Origin: Deltaproteobacteria bacterium | Lineage (GTDB): Bacteria; Desulfobacterota; Syntrophobacteria; B119-G9 | Length of the DNA stretch: 5,101 bases | Direction: 5' to 3' | Assembly (NCBI GenBank): GCA_003646715.1 | Contig: QMLL01000161.1 | Coordinates: 1 to 5,101 of the forward strand | Shown: one piece after another, positions 5,043-5,101 of the stretch | How the letters are laid out: each line of letters starts with the position of its first letter | Numbering within the stretch: the first letter of the stretch is position 1 | Translations under genes and position numbers: made by a program | Notes under the pieces: generated by a model | The model's input: only the letters and a program-made list of their open reading frames with translations | Told to the model about the DNA's origin: nothing | The model's database searches: none

Positions 5043-5101
5043 GATTCTCTTCCTCCAACTGTTCTAATAGTTGGCACAATATCCCCGGATTTTGCTCCGA
5101 C
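5039..5101 (-). CDS. 3' tail of an unidentified upstream gene (5' end outside window)
   Basis: Two minus-strand frames are open from the window edge. One ends in TGA at 5041-5039 (tail GDIVPTIRTVGGRES) and overlaps the next ATG as ATGA, the same junction type as between the next two genes. The other reads NPGILCQLLEQLEEENHEG and ends in TAA at 5013-5011, overlapping the next gene by 32 bases; it looks like a protein helix. I favour the ATGA arrangement for consistency, but cannot decide from about 20 residues. Confidence 0.3.
   Translation of the reverse strand, partial: VGAKSGDIVPTIRTVGGRES
5051..5058 (-). promoter_or_regulatory. Shine-Dalgarno site for the WGR-like gene, partly inside a hairpin
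   Basis: The minus strand reads TTGGAGGA, eight bases before ATG 5042. Its first bases form the 3' arm of CCAACT/AGTTGG (5055-5060 with 5069-5074, eight-base loop). Folding would partly hide the site, and a ribosome finishing the upstream gene could open it, which would reinforce coupling. Confidence 0.6.

Overview
All genes I can support lie on the minus strand, so transcription runs from high to low coordinates. The base composition is moderately AT-rich. There are clear Shine-Dalgarno sites and two ATGA start/stop overlaps, which fits a prokaryotic genome. The recombinase cassette and overall style remind me of methanogenic euryarchaea (Methanosarcina-like), but a bacterium such as a deltaproteobacterium is equally compatible. 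No rRNA, tRNA or other taxonomic marker is present.

Layout in transcription order: (a) 5101-4102 is a tightly coupled cassette with the tail of an unidentified gene, a small basic WGR-like protein, and a compact tyrosine recombinase without a core-binding domain. (b) 4101-3741 has no convincing gene but holds a series of small hairpins. The series ends in a strong GC-rich palindrome that resembles the right end/omega-RNA region of IS200/IS605 (tnpB) elements. One hairpin also resembles a lone CRISPR repeat. (c) 3740-3012 encodes a trypsin-fold serine protease with an intact His/Asp/Ser triad and no signal peptide. (d) 3011-2606 is a non-coding gap. (e) 2605-1645 is one gene broken by two single-base deletions: an N-terminal zinc ribbon and linker domain joined to a nucleoside 2-deoxyribosyltransferase-like domain. 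Annotated naively it appears as two unrelated proteins. (f) 1644-1298 is a gap with a hairpin and a 37-codon in-frame extension of the next gene. (g) 1297 to base 1 is the first 432 residues of a large SNF2/RapA-like DEAH helicase that runs off the window.

Functionally this looks like an accessory or defence-type region: a recombinase module, insertion-sequence debris, a cytosolic protease, an NDT/TIR-like nucleotide-active domain with a zinc ribbon, and an SNF2-type helicase. The separate gaps and the broken gene argue that it is a collection of modules rather than one operon. I see no proof that the genes work together.
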